From assembly GCF_003573695.1 (NCBI RefSeq), contig NW_020650859.1, positions 2,170,001 to 2,234,000 of the forward strand: 64,000 nt of DNA. Reading direction: 5' to 3'. Made by a program: the position numbers and the translations under genes. Shown here piece after piece: positions 1-10,754 of the stretch (position 1 is the stretch's first letter; each line of letters opens with the position of its first letter). The stretch is from Papaver somniferum (Eukaryota > Streptophyta > Magnoliopsida > Ranunculales > Papaveraceae). A model generated the notes under the pieces. That model ran no database searches. It saw only the letters and a list, made by a program, of their open reading frames with translations, and was not told the origin of the DNA.

Positions 1-13
1 CTTCGAATTTCAG

Positions 14-1414
14 GTGAGTGGTTCAATGCCGACACTGAAGCAATTGTTAACCAGGCTATTATGACCGGAGGAGGCCCCAATGTCTCTGATGCCTACACCA
101 TGAATGGGTTTCCCGGTCCTCATTATAATTGCTCAGATAAAGGTACATACACCAGATGCACATACATCACCAGAATTTTGCTCAAATTTTGATTATTCTT
201 AAATATGGTTCTGTGATTTGACAGATACATTGAGGTTGAAGGTTGAACCAGGAAAGACATATCTTCTACGTTTGATCAATGCTGCACTTAACGATGACCT
301 CTTTTTCAGCATCGCCAATCACACATTCACTATTGTTGACGCCGATGCTGTGTACATTAAACCATTCAAAACCGATACAATTCTCATCACACCAGGTCAA
401 ACAACTAATGTTCTCCTCACAACCAAGTCTCAATACCCCAAAGCCACCTATCTCATGGAAGCTAGACCATATGTCACTGGCCTTGGAACCTTCGACAATA
501 CCACAACCGCTGGATTCCTCGAATATCATTCACCACTACTCTCTTCATCAAATTCCATCAAGAAACTCCAACTCTTCAGGCCTAGTCTTCCTGCTCTTAA
601 TGATACTATAGCTGCCACCAACTTCGCTAAGAAATTCCGTAGCCTTGCGAATTCACAATTCCCCTGTAACGTCCCAAAGACTGTACAGAAGAGATTCTTT
701 TTCACAGTTGGTTTAGGTACCCAACCATGCGCCAAAAACCAAACTTGTCAAGGACCCAACGGAACGAGGTTCACAGCCGCTGTGAATAATATCTCTTTCG
801 TACTTCCATCCACGGCTCTTCTACAAGCTCACTACTTTGGACAATCTAATGGCGTATACACGACGGATTTTCCTATAAACCCACCGAAACAATTCAACTA
901 CACTGGCAACCCACCTAACAACACCATGGTTAGTACCGGTAGCAAAGTGGTGGTGCTCCCATTTAACACAAGTGTGGAGGTAATAATGCAAGATACAAGT
1001 ATTTTGGGTGCTGAAAGCCATCCACTGCATCTTCACGGATACAATTTCTATGTAGTAGGACAAGGGTTTGGAAACTACAATTCTAATACTGACCCTCAAA
1101 ACTTTAATCTCGTCGATCCTGTTGAACGGAACACAGTTTCTGTTCCTTCTGGTGGTTGGGTCGCCATACGATTCCTTGCTGACAATCCAGGTACATTCAA
1201 TTTTATGAATTATATTTACCGGTAATCTCCTTTCAGTTCTGGTTCCAATACTAATATTTCTGTTCATTTTGGTGTCAACACAGGTGTATGGTTTATGCAT
1301 TGCCATTTAGAAGTCCACACAACATGGGGTTTGAGAATGGCTTGGGTTGTACAAGATGGGAAACTCCCTAATCAGAAGCTATTACCTCCACCTTCTGATC
1401 TTCCCAAATGTTAA
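14..1414 (+). CDS. Laccase, lignin-type (3' part of gene; exons 14-142, 225-1190, 1284-1414)
   Basis: Secreted multicopper oxidase that oxidises monolignols in the cell wall. The 5' part lies outside the window, which opens in an intron ending in CAG at 11-13. The three visible exons join in frame to about 409 codons, with introns GT..AG at 143-224 and 1191-1283. Copper motifs seen are [14 protein letters not shown] and, after the last intron, [18 protein letters not shown]. The type-1 axial position (ten residues after the Cys) is Leu, as in high-potential plant laccases. The protein ends SDLPKC like the LAC4/LAC17 clade. There are no internal stops. Its tandem partner starts about 1.9 kb downstream on the same strand. 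A weak miR397 pairing site lies at 274-294. Family assignment is certain; the clade is inferred from wording of the C-terminus. Confidence 0.95.
274..294 (+). promoter_or_regulatory. Weak miR397 pairing site in laccase 1
   Basis: Lies in the exon encoding LINAALND, where miR397 pairs in plant laccases. Compared with a perfect complement of miR397 (recalled from established knowledge), it has G:U pairs opposite miRNA positions 6 and 15, a mismatch at position 3 (A:C) and one at the terminal position 21. The seed is therefore weaker than in the downstream copy. Regulation is inferred. Confidence 0.5.
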
Positions 1415-3190
1415 GCTTTTCATCATTTGACTAACAAAATCGGCTGCAGCAAAGAATATACGATTCTTTCTAACTTCAATTTAACAATTTTAACTTAAAT
1501 TTGCCCATTGTCCATTGATGAAAGAGTGAGTTTGTGTTTTGTGATATTGTTGTTTTTCTGTATTCAATTGTGATTTCTCTTCAAGAAATAAAAATGAATC
1601 TATTGTTTTATCAAAAATTCTTGTTTGTTTATACTATATAACAATTGATTGGGTTCATACATGTAAGGAATTAGCACTCAAGAGCAGGATGTGCCGGCCC
1701 AGAACATACTGATCAACTTATATCGTTGTTATTATTATTTAGCGATTTTACCATTCTACCAAAGAGACACCTGTTAATACGTAATCTGTTACCAATTAGT
1801 ACCCAAGTCTCTTGGGCCATGGTTTAAAGGGTATTCTACATGGACTTCACCTTCACATGGACCAGTGCTAGAGCTTAGGGACAAATTTCATATGCTGTTG
1901 CATTTTAATAGTGATTGAATCATTGAAAAGTGTAAAAGGTGCTGAAAAGAGTATAATTATGTTGCTCTTTGTTGGTACATACAAAACTTTGCAGCTTATT
2001 TGTTTGGCCTACAAAATAAGACAATCAGGGCAGTATTGCACCTGATTGAGAGAACCTAACAGGTTCTAAAATACAGTAGGAGTGTTGGTCACGTGTACGT
2101 GATAAGACTAAACAAAAAAACAAACTCTTTTATTGGTATGGTGACGGGGAAAGCTCAACTTACAGGAGTGCGGGATGAGTTTCATCCATACCTTAACTGC
2201 CTTATATTGATGTGGAGCTAGCATCTATCCATGGAGAATAGAGATGCATGCATATCTATCACTCGTATAGACAAGAAGATATGCCAAGTTAGATTTAGAT
2301 GACAGTGAAATGTACCAACAACAACAACTTTTTCCAACCTTTGTCCCAACAAAAAATCACTATTTTTTTCACCTAGTGCCAAAATACAAACATTTAAGGG
2401 TCCCCTCATGAAGGCCGTATGTGGCACCCAATTCTAAAGGTGAGCGCTGAAATATCAAGTGTTCACCCTAACGGGTTGTCCATCCAACATGCATCTAACT
2501 TAGGATGAATGCACGAGGTGCAAGCTAGAATTTGATGTCAAAGACTAGGGCAGCGAACACATTTAGGAGATGTGGAATTTGCTACATGCATGAGTGTTCC
2601 GTGGCTGTGAATATTGTATCGTCACCATCTCTTGTAGTTACAATCAAAGACGGTAGAATCTAAAGCTAACTTTGAATTGAAAATAATATCACATCAACAA
2701 CAACAATAACAACCAAATAATTAAAATTATTAGTAGGCAAGCTAAACTTGAACAACAAATAACAAACCATCGTTATCATAATGAAACAAAGATAACTAAA
2801 CTTAACATCAGCACCAACCAATATAATATCTTGTTTAAAATGATAAAAAAATTTAGAAAACTAACTAGAAAATTGGTGTCTGATCAAATCATCACAAGAG
2901 AAAGTTACCAGAAATAAGATAACATTTTCCCCGAGCAAAAATAAAAATATCGAAAAGGTGTTTTAAGGAAAAATATAGCTTTTAAAATGAGCAAAAGAAA
3001 GTCAGAATTGTAAAGCTAAAATGATTAAATGTGATATTAACTTTGCAACACTCTAAAGTTAGATATTGTCTAGAGGATGGACCCTTGAAAGTGGCATCTT
3101 AACTAAAATGTTCATTTGAAGAAACCAGTTAGCTACTTGGCACCGATTTGATCTCTAGTCTCTTCTCCCTTTTGAATCCATAACAACATT
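1415..3190. other. Intergenic region between the tandem laccases
   Basis: The 3' flank of laccase 1 holds a plausible polyadenylation signal AATAAA at 1587-1592. The rest is AT-rich and I see no coding exon, RNA gene or clear transposon terminus in it. The last ~100 bases are the promoter of the second laccase. Confidence 0.6.
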
Positions 3191-3191
3191 C

Positions 3192-3233
3192 ACCTAATCA
3201 ACCAAACAAATTCAGTTCAACTCATTATATATA
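3192..3233 (+). promoter_or_regulatory. Core promoter of laccase 2: two MYB (SMRE) sites and TATA box
   Basis: ACCTAAT (3192-3198) and ACCAAAC (3201-3207) both fit the secondary-wall MYB-responsive element ACC(A/T)A(A/C)(T/C). They are 9 bp apart start to start. TATATATA follows at 3226-3233, about 115 bp before the ATG at 3347. MYB46/MYB83-type control would fit a lignin laccase. The motif match is direct; its use is inferred. Confidence 0.6.
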
Positions 3234-3346
3234 GGGTCTCTACTTTTCATGGTTCTCCATATCAAACACTTCATCAAGTACCTTTTCAAATATACACTGT
3301 AGTTCATTGAGCTCAAAAGCACTTGTTTTGCTCAATAGTACTGCCA

Positions 3347-5510
3347 ATGGAAACTACTAAAGCTGCAACTTTGCTCTTTGTTTTGGTAACTTTTCTGTGG
3401 TTTTCGCCTGAGCTTGTATTAGCTAAGAACCATGCAGCTTCATCAAGTGTCACTAGACACTACCAATTCGATGTATGTGATCGTTTCATTAGTTCAGTAT
3501 ATATAAAGTTTTACGTTTCATTTGTATGCTTATTGTCCTTAACGAATATGTTGTTATAGTTTGTACTCGTCTTTATTTGTGCAGATTAAGTTGCAGAAGG
3601 TGACAAGGTTATGTCACACTAAGACTATTGTGACAGTAAATGGACAGTTTCCGGGACCAAGAATTATCGCCAGGGAAGGTGATCGTGTCGTTGTTAAAGT
3701 GGTTAACCATGTCAAAGACAATATCACCATTCATTGGTATGTACCTTTGGCTATAATTACGAGCAGAACCAATTCTTTTTTTTTTTTTATCGATGAGCAG
3801 AATAAATATTAGATACTAATATCTTGTGATCTTGTTTACAGGCATGGAATTCGACAGCTTCGAAGCGGATGGGCAGATGGACCTGCATATGTGACTCAAT
3901 GTCCTATTCAGACAGGACAGAGTTATGTTTACAATTTCACAATTGTTGGGCAAAGAGGAACCCTTTGGTGGCATGCTCATGTCTCATGGTTAAGGTCAAC
4001 TTTATATGGACCCATTGTTATACTACCCAAGCGAAACGTTCCTTACCCATTTCCCAAACCCGACTTGGAAGCCGTACCCATCATTTTCGGTAAATTATCA
4101 AGCCAATTAACTCAATTTTGACACAGATTGATATCCATCAAACTATCATAGATTTAAGGTTTTGATTTTGTTTGTATAATTTTCAGGAGAGTGGTTTAAC
4201 ACAGACACTGAAGCAATTGTAAACCAGGCTATGAGGACTGGAGGAGGTCCTAATGTTTCTGATGCCTACACCTTTAATGGACTTCCTGGACCCTTGTACA
4301 ACTGCTCTGCTCAAGGTATACCAACTTAATTCTCTGCGGCTAGCTAAACTTGAAATTCTTACTTAAATTTAAGATTGAAGTTATTGTGAATCCTGTTGCA
4401 GATACATTCAGATTGAAGGTGAAACCAGGAAAAACATATCTTTTGCGTCTTATCAATGCTGCGCTCAATGATGAACTCTTCTTCAGCATTGCTAATCATA
4501 CTCTCACTATCGTTGACGTTGATGCGTCTTATATAAAGCCGTTCACCACGGAAACACTCCTCATTACTCCAGGGCAAACAACTAATGTACTTCTCAAGAC
4601 AAAACCTCATTTCCCTAATGCCACTTTCCTCATGGAAGCTAGACCTTATGCAACAGGCCTAGGTACCTTCGACAATACCACAACCGCTGCTATTCTCGAA
4701 TACGAACATCCCACATCAAAGAAAAACAAGACTACCTCTAATACAAAGTCATTTCCCGTATTTAGACCAACTCTTCCTAAACTCAATGACACATCTTTCG
4801 CAACCAAATTTTCCAACACACTTCGTAGTCTAGCCTCTACTCGCTTCCCAGCTAATGTCCCTCAGAAAATCAACAGACGATTTTTCTTCACGGTCGGTTT
4901 GGGTACGAACCCATGTCCAAAGAACCAAGTTTGCCAAGGACCAACTAATACAACCAAATTTGCAGCTTCAGTGAACAACGTATCTTTCACAATGCCAACC
5001 ACTGCATTATTACAAGCCCATTTCTTTAACCAATCAAAGGGTGTATACACAACTGATTTCCCTGGTAACCCAGTTTTTCCTTTCAACTACACCGGCACTG
5101 CACCTAATAACACATTAGTGAGCCATGGTACAAAAGTGGTGGTACTTCCCTATAACACAGAAGTTGAGCTAGTGATGCAAGATACCAGCATTCTTGGTGC
5201 AGAAAGTCACCCTTTACATCTCCATGGTTTCAATTTCTATATTGTTGGCAGTGGATTTGGTAATTTTGATTCCAACAAGGACCCTGCCAAATTCAATCTT
5301 GTCGATCCAGTTGAACGGAACACTGTCGGTGTGCCAGCTGGTGGCTGGGTTGCAATTCGATTCTTAGCTGATAATCCAGGTGTTTGGTTTATGCATTGTC
5401 ATTTGGAGGTTCACACATCATGGGGTTTGAAGATGGCATGGATCGTCTTGGATGGAAAACTCCCTAATCAGAAACTTCCACCTCCCCCATCTGATCTCCC
5501 CAAATGTTGA
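3347..5510 (+). CDS. Laccase, lignin-type, complete (exons 3347-3472, 3585-3736, 3842-4089, 4187-4315, 4402-5510)
   Basis: Apoplastic multicopper oxidase for monolignol polymerisation. Five exons with GT..AG borders join to 1764 nt, giving 587 aa, the usual size. The ATG at 3347 is chosen because it begins a clean signal peptide (residues 1-26, ending VLA). Copper-ligand motifs are HWHG (about 92-95), WWHAH (135-139), HPLHLH (488-493) and HCHLEVH (550-556), with axial Leu at about 561. Exon sizes 152, 248 and 129 nt match the conserved plant laccase layout. The intron that normally separates DNPG from VWFMHC is absent here but present in the upstream copy. A miR397 site with only G:U wobbles lies at 4451-4471. 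It looks fully functional. Confidence 0.97.
4451..4471 (+). promoter_or_regulatory. Predicted miR397 target site in laccase 2
   Basis: Pairs with miR397 (sequence recalled from established knowledge) along all 21 positions. The only deviations are three G:U wobbles, opposite miRNA positions 9, 15 and 21, and there are no true mismatches. It lies over the conserved LINAALND coding stretch, where miR397 is known to cleave lignin laccase mRNAs. Confidence 0.65.
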
Positions 5511-6826
5511 TCTATATATTCTTTTTGTCTTTCTCATTATAGACATGTGGAGAAATAGCGCAGAACTGTGGAACTCCACATGTTTAATGTAGGTGTTATT
5601 GTTACTTTCTCCTTTGATTCTTGTTTTTTTTTTCTTTTCTTTTTAATTTTGAATTTGACTGTTGAGCATTTTGTATGATCAGAAATTTATAAGAACTTTA
5701 AGTAAAGTTTGGCAAACAGTAACAATGTGTGCTAATCGGACTCATAATATTACCATTGAACCACCCAAGTTTTACAATTTGGGCCATGCATGTGAAGCTC
5801 ACACCACTTTCATCAACATTGTTACACACATTTTTCATACGACTAATACAAACTTCATGTTTGTTCGCATATAAGAAACTTCATCTGACATGTCATCGTT
5901 TCTTATAAGATATTCATGTCTTATTTTTGAAGCTAGCAAAAGAATATGGTAAAAGTCTAAATCTGGCAAAAGAATATGGTTTCAAAGAATATGGTTTCAA
6001 AGTCTAAAAATTGTGAAAAACAAGGGAGAAAGTTTTTATTGATAAAATGTTGGAGGAAACTAATTGAACTCTTTATTCCAGGAATTGTAGTTCTACCGGT
6101 ACAAGAAAGCAGTAACTCACTTAGTTAGTGATTAAACCCTAATCCTTCAATCAACTTATTTTTGGCCGAATATAATTCTTTCTGTGACACCACCACTACT
6201 AGAATTCCTCTAAATGCTCTAAATCTTTGAGTCTTACTATCATGCACTCATGTGTAATAAAAAAAAATAAGAATTTGAATATCTGTATATGACATCTCAA
6301 CGCTTGTTGTTTTTAAGTTAAAAGTTTCTCTCCATTGAGTTTTGCCAAGAAAGAAAAAAAATAAAAAGAAAAAAGTGATATCTCTATGATAAACGCACAT
6401 AAAGACCTGTTAGATTTTTCTCTGAATGTTCATCCTAATAATCCTAATAGTAAAAACTAGTCGAAGTAAAAACAAACGAAATATTGAATACTTCACAAAA
6501 TTAGGAGAAAAAGAAGAAGAAGATAACCCTAAAAATAACCGTATCATCAGTATATTGAGAATCTTAACTAAATATATACTAGTTTATATTTACCAAATAT
6601 ACAGTTCTTAACCATTGGCTAGTTTATATTTACCAAAATCTAAACTTATATGATTTGGTTATGTATAAAACTTGATTTCCTTAGCAGAGAAAACACGGTA
6701 AATATTTGTTCTTTTTTATTTTACTTTTTGTACAGTTTGATTGTGATTTTCTAAGGTAATTATTCATTGATTTTAAATCTGTTCTTCTTAATTTGTGGCC
6801 AGGGAAAGAGTACTAGAACGACCAAA
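5511..6826. other. Intergenic; holds one copy of a dispersed repeat (about 5782-6065)
   Basis: 3' flank of laccase 2 and upstream region of the PLATZ-like gene. Between about 5782 and 6065 it carries a copy of a repeat found at least six more times in the window. The copy opens with a CCATG...CTCACACC block and closes with a GTTGGAGGAAACTAAT block. No other coding evidence was seen. Confidence 0.5.
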
Positions 6827-7464
6827 ATGGAAGAATGGATGAAAGAATTGTTACAGAGTGAATTTTTCGGCACATGCCTTGATCATCAAAATATGAGAAA
6901 AAACGAAATAAATTTATTTTGTATTGATTGTCGTAAACCTACTTGCCAGCATTGTATTTCTTCTTTGTCGCCGCATTTTCTTCATCGAAGTCTTAAGATT
7001 AAAAAATATGTTTGTGGAATCTGGTTCGGATCGATGATATGCAAAAATACTTCGACTGCTCTGAAATTCAAGTATGTTCTTCATCTCAGTTTTATCTTCC
7101 ATTTGACTCCTTTCTTTTTATTTTGTTGGACAAAATCACTAATTCGTTGATTTTTATCTTATTTAGACTTATCTGTTATCTGGTGCAAGAGTCATATTTT
7201 TGAATCCTCGATCAGGATCAATAATTAAACGATACAAGGATGGTGCTTATTGTAAAGTGTGTGACAGAAGTTTAACTGATCATCCGAATAAATATTGCTG
7301 CATGCGATGCAAGGTAATTTATCAATCTATCTTAACCGTTATTGTGTTTTCTACTATTAGCAAGCTGCAAGCAGTTAAAAAAATATTATTCATCGTAAAT
7401 TAAATTGCAGATTTCAGATTGTGAGGATATCTCTAAAGATTTTGAACAAAAATGCCGACTCTAA
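6827..7464 (+). pseudogene. PLATZ zinc-binding transcription factor, frameshifted (exons 6827-7071, 7167-7313, 7411-7464)
   Basis: PLATZ proteins bind A/T-rich DNA through two zinc sites and act in the nucleus. The N-terminal pattern is complete: C17-x2-H20, C32-x2-C35, C40-x2-C43, H50-x2-H53. It is followed by HRSLKIKKYV, matching the IRRYV segment of the family. Directly after KKYV (about 7010-7014) the frame must shift by one base to continue as WNLVRIDDMQKYFDCSEIQ. The next exon gives TYLLSGARVIFLN and the second CxxC pair, CKVCDRSL and CCMRCK. Introns at 7072-7166 and 7314-7410 have GT..AG borders in phase 0. The short third exon ends at TAA 7462-7464. The gene has either lost one base (a recent pseudogene) or there is a sequence error. 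Confidence 0.8.
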
Positions 7465-8951
7465 TGACGAGGATTACTTCTGCGCTTCGGAATCTATTAT
7501 GATAATAGAAGCGAGGTCTAATAAGATTCTCTATTTATTATATGTTTTTTTATTTTTGTCGATTGTTTGACTACCTACATAACCTACACTAGTTTATTAT
7601 AAGATTTTCTGATAATTCTGGACCTTGGTTATTTACTAACACGTCTACATTTTACTTATCGGTTAGCATTTTTTTCCCTTTTAACTTTATTTTTGATTCG
7701 GTGCCCGTGGGATGCATTTTTGATTTAATGTTTCGGTGCCCCATCTGGATGCACTAAATATGCGGAGAAAAGAAAAGGTAGGAAATATGTGTAGATTTAA
7801 TTGATTTATTTATTCCGTGGAAAATATGTGAGTTTTCATTTCCTTTTTACCTTCCGACCAAGCTTTTCCAATTTCATTATGAGAAACTCCATCATTTTCT
7901 CAAGCTTCCGTTGTTCGGTCTCTGAGTATTCAGGGATACCTTTTCACTTATCCTTGATTCTCCATGTCTTCACTTACGTTGTAAGGATGAAACTACTTAG
8001 TATCTTCAATATTTCTACAAATATAAAACTACATCATATTGTAGATTCAATTAATGCCTTCAATAATTCAAATCATCTATTTTTGGTTTGCACGTCTCAA
8101 ATGGCCCTTATCAATATTGAGCAGTGTAATTCAAGCTAACCTCACTACCACCACTGTATACTCAACATTTTTCTTTTTCAATATTTGTACATATTGGGCA
8201 CATCATTAAGAATTATATATGCCAGCCTATCACAGTTCCTCTTAGCAAAGCTCGATAAGCAATTACTCCCGCTACTTGCAAATGATTGATTAATTAATTG
8301 AAGGATCCTAGGATTTCATTTCCTCTGCCTCAAAAACGCTGTCGAATTATTCTTGAAAACGGGAAGAAAAAACTTGCAGATTTAAATCATGAGCTAAGAA
8401 CTAAGAAGTTTTAGAAGAGCATAAAAGACAATACGTTTCCAACATCTAGGCTAGGGACTCTTAAAACCTACGAACTTAAACAAGCTTTTTACCTAAATAA
8501 TCTGAAATGCATAAGCTGATCCTGTGGTGCAAGCAGCTTTGCCTGTGGTTTATCCAAATATGGTTTGTCAGATCCCCATGCATGTATTTTATGGTAAATG
8601 GAATGACAATTCATGGTGTCTATCTTATGTTTTCCTAGGTTCAGAGAAAGGAATGACCTAGGCAATAAAAAAGGAATTGTTCGAGTTAGATATTACTTGT
8701 AGGCGAGTTTCTCGCTCGGCAGTGCTATTTGGCTCCCTAATCTCCACCTCCCTATTCTCCTCCTTACAATCTAAACCCCACATTAGGGGAATGGTGAACC
8801 TCACCGAACCTGAATGCTTTCTCATTGCATTTGGCCGTACTCTACGTCATCTTTAGGCCAACTTCCTTTTATATATATAAAAAAAAATCACTTCCGTAGT
8901 AAGTTTTTATAACTATAATGAAAAATTCATTCAAACTAATTAAGCAATAAT
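7465..8951. other. Intergenic, AT-rich
   Basis: No exon, RNA gene or transposon terminus that I can support. A short local repeat of GGTGCCC...GGATGCA occurs near 7700-7755. The right end is the 3' flank of the minus-strand gene that ends at 8952. Confidence 0.4.
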
Positions 8952-10104
8952 TTACACCAAAATACACTTCCTTACATCTGCTTGCCTCTCCTTATCAAGC
9001 CTTTCCAATTCCTCGCAACGTTTCTGTTGGACAAACATAAGAACCTTCCTCATCAGAATTTCTGACAATGGTTCGCAATTTAAATTATATACATACATAA
9101 CCCAAATAAGTACAGCATCCAGCTTATCCCATTTGATTACCTTTTCTTCCTGTAGCTGTTATAAAGTCATAAAATATCATCTAACCTTGAATTAATGCAA
9201 CCAAACATCTTTTGACATTCATGGATAAGGTTAACACTACTTTTTTCAACCAAACCTTAAATCTAAAAGAGCAGATCTAAAAATCAAGCCGCCAAGATTC
9301 ATATTACGTTCAAAGTAATCTGTTGGCCCGTACTACTAAGGCTTAACTCAAAAATTATTCAAAGGGAAAGACCAGTTGAAAGGGAAAGAATTTCCATATT
9401 CTTACCTCAAGCAGATCTGTCATGCCCTCCAGCTCACCGTCGCTGGTGCATTCATGCTATGCAAACAAACGTAAAAATTGTTAGTAATATTCTATTTATA
9501 TCTCGATGAATCACGTCATTATTTAATAAAGGCTTCAACTCAATGTTTGTTGTAAATTGTAATATCCCAGTACAGACTTTGGCAGATGTCATAAACAATT
9601 TTGCTCCGTTTGAGGTAACATAACTTCAGTGCACTAAATCATAAAACTAAATCCACTCGGCAAGAATGCATTTAAGAAGTGAAATCTTAATTAGTGATGA
9701 GCAGATTAACGCATCAATTATCTTGCATGGATGTAACATGACTGCACTCAAGACTAAGAGGTATGTAACAAAAAACAAACCTCTGCATCTTGGTCGTCAG
9801 TACCTTGCACCATACTAAAGAACAGAAAACAAAAAAACTTAAGCAAACAAAAGAAGAAGAAATTCATACAAACTCTACAGCAATACCAATCAAGAAAAAA
9901 AGATATAGTCATATAGAAATGTAACCATGTATATAACAAAGCAAGTGACGAAGTTAAACTTGTTGACAAAGCAGTGAAATGTCCAGGATTTGCAAACATA
10001 TATACAGCTTCACTACATGGTAAATAGGAAAATGCCGACTGAAACTGCAGACGCCAATTCAGTACAGCTATGGACAATTTGGAAACTAAACCTGACACCT
10101 GTTC
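8952..10104 (-). CDS. Unrecognised multi-exon gene, 3' part (exons about 10104-10000, 9814-9781, 9456-9406, 9155-8952)
   Basis: I do not recognise the family. On the minus strand, the last exon (9155-8952, after an AACAG acceptor) encodes 67 residues and a TAA. It begins LQEEKVIKWDKL and contains the charged, helix-prone EILMRKVLMFVQQKRCEELE. The exon before it (9456-9406, 51 nt, GTAAG donor) reads HECTSDGELEGMTDLLE and joins in phase 0. The one before that (9814-9781) reads MVQGTDDQDAE. Upstream, a stretch ending near 10000 reads EQVSGLVSKLSIAVLNWRL; its 3' border is not certain. The acidic, coiled-coil-like composition and matched splice sites support a real host gene. A Copia element is inserted about 10 bp upstream of the 10104 border, so the gene may be disrupted. 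Confidence 0.5.
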
Positions 10105-10118
10105 CTTGACGTAATAAT

Positions 10119-10754
10119 TGTTGGGTGCAATAATCAAAAACAAAGAAAAATCAAATAAGCAAAAGTTATTGATACTTAGCTCCTTTATAATGGAAGTGAT
10201 TGCTTTGACGAAACGAACAAGCTCCCCGTATCTCCGCAACAACAACAAGGCAAAACTTTGGAAAATAGAGTGAGTCACGTGTTCAACACGCTGTCCTTAA
10301 GACATTAGCGCCCGGCTACACTCAAGAGTGATGCTATAACCCTCACAGGACGGATATCTCCAGGATAAAACACCCTAATACACCTACTACTAGCATATGT
10401 AGTAGATGCTCAACTTGAGCTTGGCAACTCCGAAAAAACCGTTAAGGAAAATCGCGAATGCTTAAAAACCGCTATAAAATATTTTCCCTTAGGGGTCCCT
10501 CTAAAATATAGAGCAACCTCTTTCCCATAGATTTTACAAAAGTAGTGAATTTCTTTATATAATTGACAAATACAACTTAAGAAGAAAAACTCCCCGATGT
10601 GGGACTAAAAGCTTTATATAGTTTCTTAAAACTACTAAAAATTGGAAACTCCACGATGTGGGACTAAAAAGTTTCATTCACAAAATAAAACAATAAATTA
10701 TAATTTTTTATTAAAACTTTAAAAAATTATTTTTTTATTAATCGTTTTCCAACA
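10119..10754 (-). repeat. 3' LTR of the Copia element (636 bp)
   Basis: TG...CA ends. By eye it differs from the other LTR by one indel (in a CAACAACAAC run near 10240) and one substitution (CCTCTT versus CCCCTT near 10517). Two internal copies of the phrase GATGTGGGACTAAAA occur. Confidence 0.93.

Noticed and set aside
821..1306. 161-codon minus-strand open frame over laccase exons
   Set aside because: It is antisense to a conserved laccase coding exon and spans its intron. No domain; a shadow of the real gene.
9754..10278. Long minus-strand frame with hydrophobic stretches, resembling a membrane protein
   Set aside because: It runs from LTR sequence through exon, intron and exon of the minus-strand gene. 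The hydrophobic part is read-through of pyrimidine-rich intron sequence.
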